Assembly (NCBI GenBank): GCA_030614785.1
Contig: JAUWTJ010000012.1
Span: 1-62,771, forward strand
Origin: Alphaproteobacteria bacterium
Lineage (GTDB): Bacteria > Pseudomonadota > Alphaproteobacteria > M2410
Length of the DNA: 62,771 bases
Direction of reading: 5' to 3'
Positions 61,183 through 62,771 of the stretch are shown here, piece after piece (within the stretch, counting starts at the first letter, position 1; each line of letters starts with the position of its first letter). The notes beneath the pieces are model-generated. The model was given only the letters and a program-made list of their open reading frames with translations. It had not been told where the DNA came from and ran no database searches. Position numbers and translations under genes: made by a program.

Positions 61183-62771
61183 TTACTTTCCGGCGGCCTG
61201 GGGCTGTAAATCTGCCAGCCCCTTGCGACGTGATTGTTTTGCACCGATCTTGAGACGTTGATCGGTCATCGAAATTAGGCCTCCGAACGACATCAAGAGA
61301 ACACCAACCCACATCCAGTTGACCATCGGATTAAAATAAACCCTCAAGGCCCATTCAGTATCCGAACGTGCATCACCCATGGCGACATAAAGATCGGAAA
61401 ATACTGTTGTGCGGGTTGCTGATTCTGTCGTCCACATTTGTTGACTTGGGTAAAAACGCTTTTCGGGTGTGAGGGTGCCGACATCCCTGCCATCCTTGAA
61501 AACCTGGATTTGCGCTTCCTGAGATATGTAGTTGGGCCCCTCAGATTCACTAACCGAGTCGAGCCTGAGTTCATAGGCGCCCAGACTAATGCTTTCACCA
61601 AAACCAACCACAGCAATGGCTTCCTCGCGCCAGGCGCTGATCGATACAATGCCGAGCAGCAAGACACCGAGACCCAGATGGGCCGTTGTCATACCCCAGG
61701 CGGAGCGTGGCAGATAGAGGGCTCGTTTAAAACTTGCCGCCAGCGAAATCCGAAAGAGCCCTATTCGTTGTCCGAATTCGACAAGGGCGCCCACCAAAAT
61801 CCAGATCGACAGGGCGATCCCGCAGAGCGCAGGCAAAGAGGCCGTGCCTTTTATGGCGGCCGTGATGGCGGCGATCAAAAGTGCCGCTGCACCTGCTATC
61901 CAGAGGCGCTGCAGGGCTCCGGCAAGGTCAGCCTTCTTCCATGGTAATATGGCACCGACCGGGACCGCCACAAGCAACGGAATCATCAGTGGGCCGAAGG
62001 TCGCGTTGAAATAGGCCGGGCCTACGGAAACTTTTCCCGCATCAAGGACATCCAAAATCAAAGGATATATCGTGCCAACAAAAACCGTCGCGGTAGCCGT
62101 GCACAACACCAGATTATTAAGGACCAAAGCGCCCTCGCGGCTGATCGGCGAAAAGGGCGTGCCGGTCTTGAGCGACGGTGCCCGCATCAAAAAGAGGCCC
62201 AGTGAACCACCAATGGTCAAGGACAGCAGCGCAAGAATGAAGACACCGCGCGCCGGATCCGTGGCGAAGGCGTGAACCGAGGACAAAATACCGGAGCGCA
62301 CGAGAAAGGTTCCGATGAGACTCATTGAAAAAGTCAGGATGGCCAGCAGCATCGTCCAGTTTTTCAGGGCACCGCGCTTTTCAACCACGACCAGGGAGTG
62401 AAGCAATGCGGTGCCGAGGAGCCACGGCAAGAGTGAAGCATTTTCCACCGGATCCCAGTACCACCAGCCGCCCCAACCGAGCTCGTAGTAAGCCCACCAG
62501 CTGCCGATGCCGACACCGAGGGTCAGACTACACCAGGCGAGCAAGGTCCAGGGACGGACCCAGCGCGCCCAGGCCGCATCAACCTTGCCTTCAATGAGGG
62601 CCGCGATGGCAAAGGAAAAAGCCAGCGAGAAGCCGACGTAGCCGAGATAAAGGAAAGGTGGATGAAAGGCGAGACCGGGGTCCTGCAGCAACGGGTTCAG
62701 ATCACGCCCCTCTGCCGGGATCTGGATCAAACGGGTAAAGGGGTTGGAGGTCAGGATGATGAACGACAGGA
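61183..62771 (-). CDS. ccmF: Haem lyase subunit CcmF (N-terminus outside window)
   Basis: Large multi-helix membrane protein that, with CcmH and CcmI, joins haem to apocytochrome c. The visible part covers about 529 codons and continues without a stop to the window edge; the N-terminal ~120 residues are missing compared with the usual ~650. The WWD haem-handling region is seen as GSWWAYYELGWGGWWYWDPVENASLLPWL. The LAFHPPFLYLGYVG segment and later AWREEAIAVVGFGESISLG are family features. A TTG at 62728-62730 is internal, not a start. Confidence 0.95.
   Translation of the reverse strand, partial: LSFIILTSNPFTRLIQIPAEGRDLNPLLQDPGLAFHPPFLYLGYVGFSLAFSFAIAALIEGKVDAAWARWVRPWTLLAWCSLTLGVGIGSWWAYYELGWGGWWYWDPVENASLLPWLLGTALLHSLVVVEKRGALKNWTMLLAILTFSMSLIGTFLVRSGILSSVHAFATDPARGVFILALLSLTIGGSLGLFLMRAPSLKTGTPFSPISREGALVLNNLVLCTATATVFVGTIYPLILDVLDAGKVSVGPAYFNATFGPLMIPLLVAVPVGAILPWKKADLAGALQRLWIAGAAALLIAAITAAIKGTASLPALCGIALSIWILVGALVEFGQRIGLFRISLAASFKRALYLPRSAWGMTTAHLGLGVLLLGIVSISAWREEAIAVVGFGESISLGAYELRLDSVSESEGPNYISQEAQIQVFKDGRDVGTLTPEKRFYPSQQMWTTESATRTTVFSDLYVAMGDARSDTEWALRVYFNPMVNWMWVGVLLMSFGGLISMTDQRLKIGAKQSRRKGLADLQPQAAGK

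Overview
The window looks like part of an alphaproteobacterial chromosome. The clearest pointers are a C4-pathway 5-aminolevulinate synthase (hemA), a ccmFGHI cytochrome c maturation block, a SoxCD-type sulfane dehydrogenase pair and an RquA-type rhodoquinone biosynthesis protein. I cannot place it to genus. Gene content points to an organism that respires with c-type cytochromes and is also equipped for anaerobic chemistry: a glycyl radical enzyme, several molybdenum oxidoreductases, low-potential ferredoxin metabolism and rhodoquinone. No rRNA, tRNA, CRISPR array, transposase or integrase was recognised.

Left part (1-6.0 kb, plus strand): a TPR/histidine kinase cut by the window edge, an MmcQ/YjbR protein, and a glycyl radical enzyme with its radical-SAM activase. 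From 23.3 kb back to 6.0 kb the minus strand carries two tightly packed operons. One holds a DMSO-reductase-superfamily 'type II' molybdoenzyme alpha subunit (alpha3) and two tandem MFS permeases. The other holds alpha2, an iron-sulfur beta subunit, a TorD-like chaperone, alpha1, a nitroreductase-fold protein, two small CopD-like membrane proteins, a degenerate AMP-forming synthetase and a DUF3237 protein. Divergently, on the plus strand (23.6-30.2 kb), lie soxCD and then a TorD-like chaperone, alpha4 and beta2.

Middle part (30.4-44.7 kb, minus strand): a complete periplasmic-type set, with Tat-signal alpha5, beta3, a haem-b gamma subunit and a TorD-like chaperone. It is followed by a truncated epoxide-hydrolase-like gene, DUF2946, a TonB receptor and two PepSY membrane proteins, one fused to an NqrF-like flavin reductase. 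Upstream of alpha5 are an alpha/beta hydrolase and an acyl-CoA dehydrogenase, divergent from a TetR regulator. A 20-bp operator-like sequence is nearly identical in the acyl-CoA dehydrogenase/tetR intergenic region and in front of alpha5, tying the molybdoenzyme operon to that regulator.

Right part (44.8-62.8 kb): tetR, rquA, nfnAB, korAB and an unusual 789-residue protein, all on the plus strand. The last one looks like a degenerate pyruvate:ferredoxin oxidoreductase thiamine domain fused to a C-terminal [4Fe-4S] ferredoxin. Together these look like a module for moving electrons between NAD(P)H, 2-oxoacids, ferredoxin and low-potential quinone. An alpha/beta hydrolase, an ABC exporter, hemA with a good intrinsic terminator, and ccmIHGF (ccmF cut by the window end) follow.

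The most unusual aspect is the concentration of five paralogous type II molybdoenzyme alpha subunits in about 32 kb. Four have no Tat signal and no gamma subunit and so appear cytoplasmic. The fifth has a Tat signal followed by a lipobox. This family includes hydrocarbon, steroid-side-chain and terpenoid hydroxylases as well as oxyanion reductases; the substrates here cannot be read from sequence alone.
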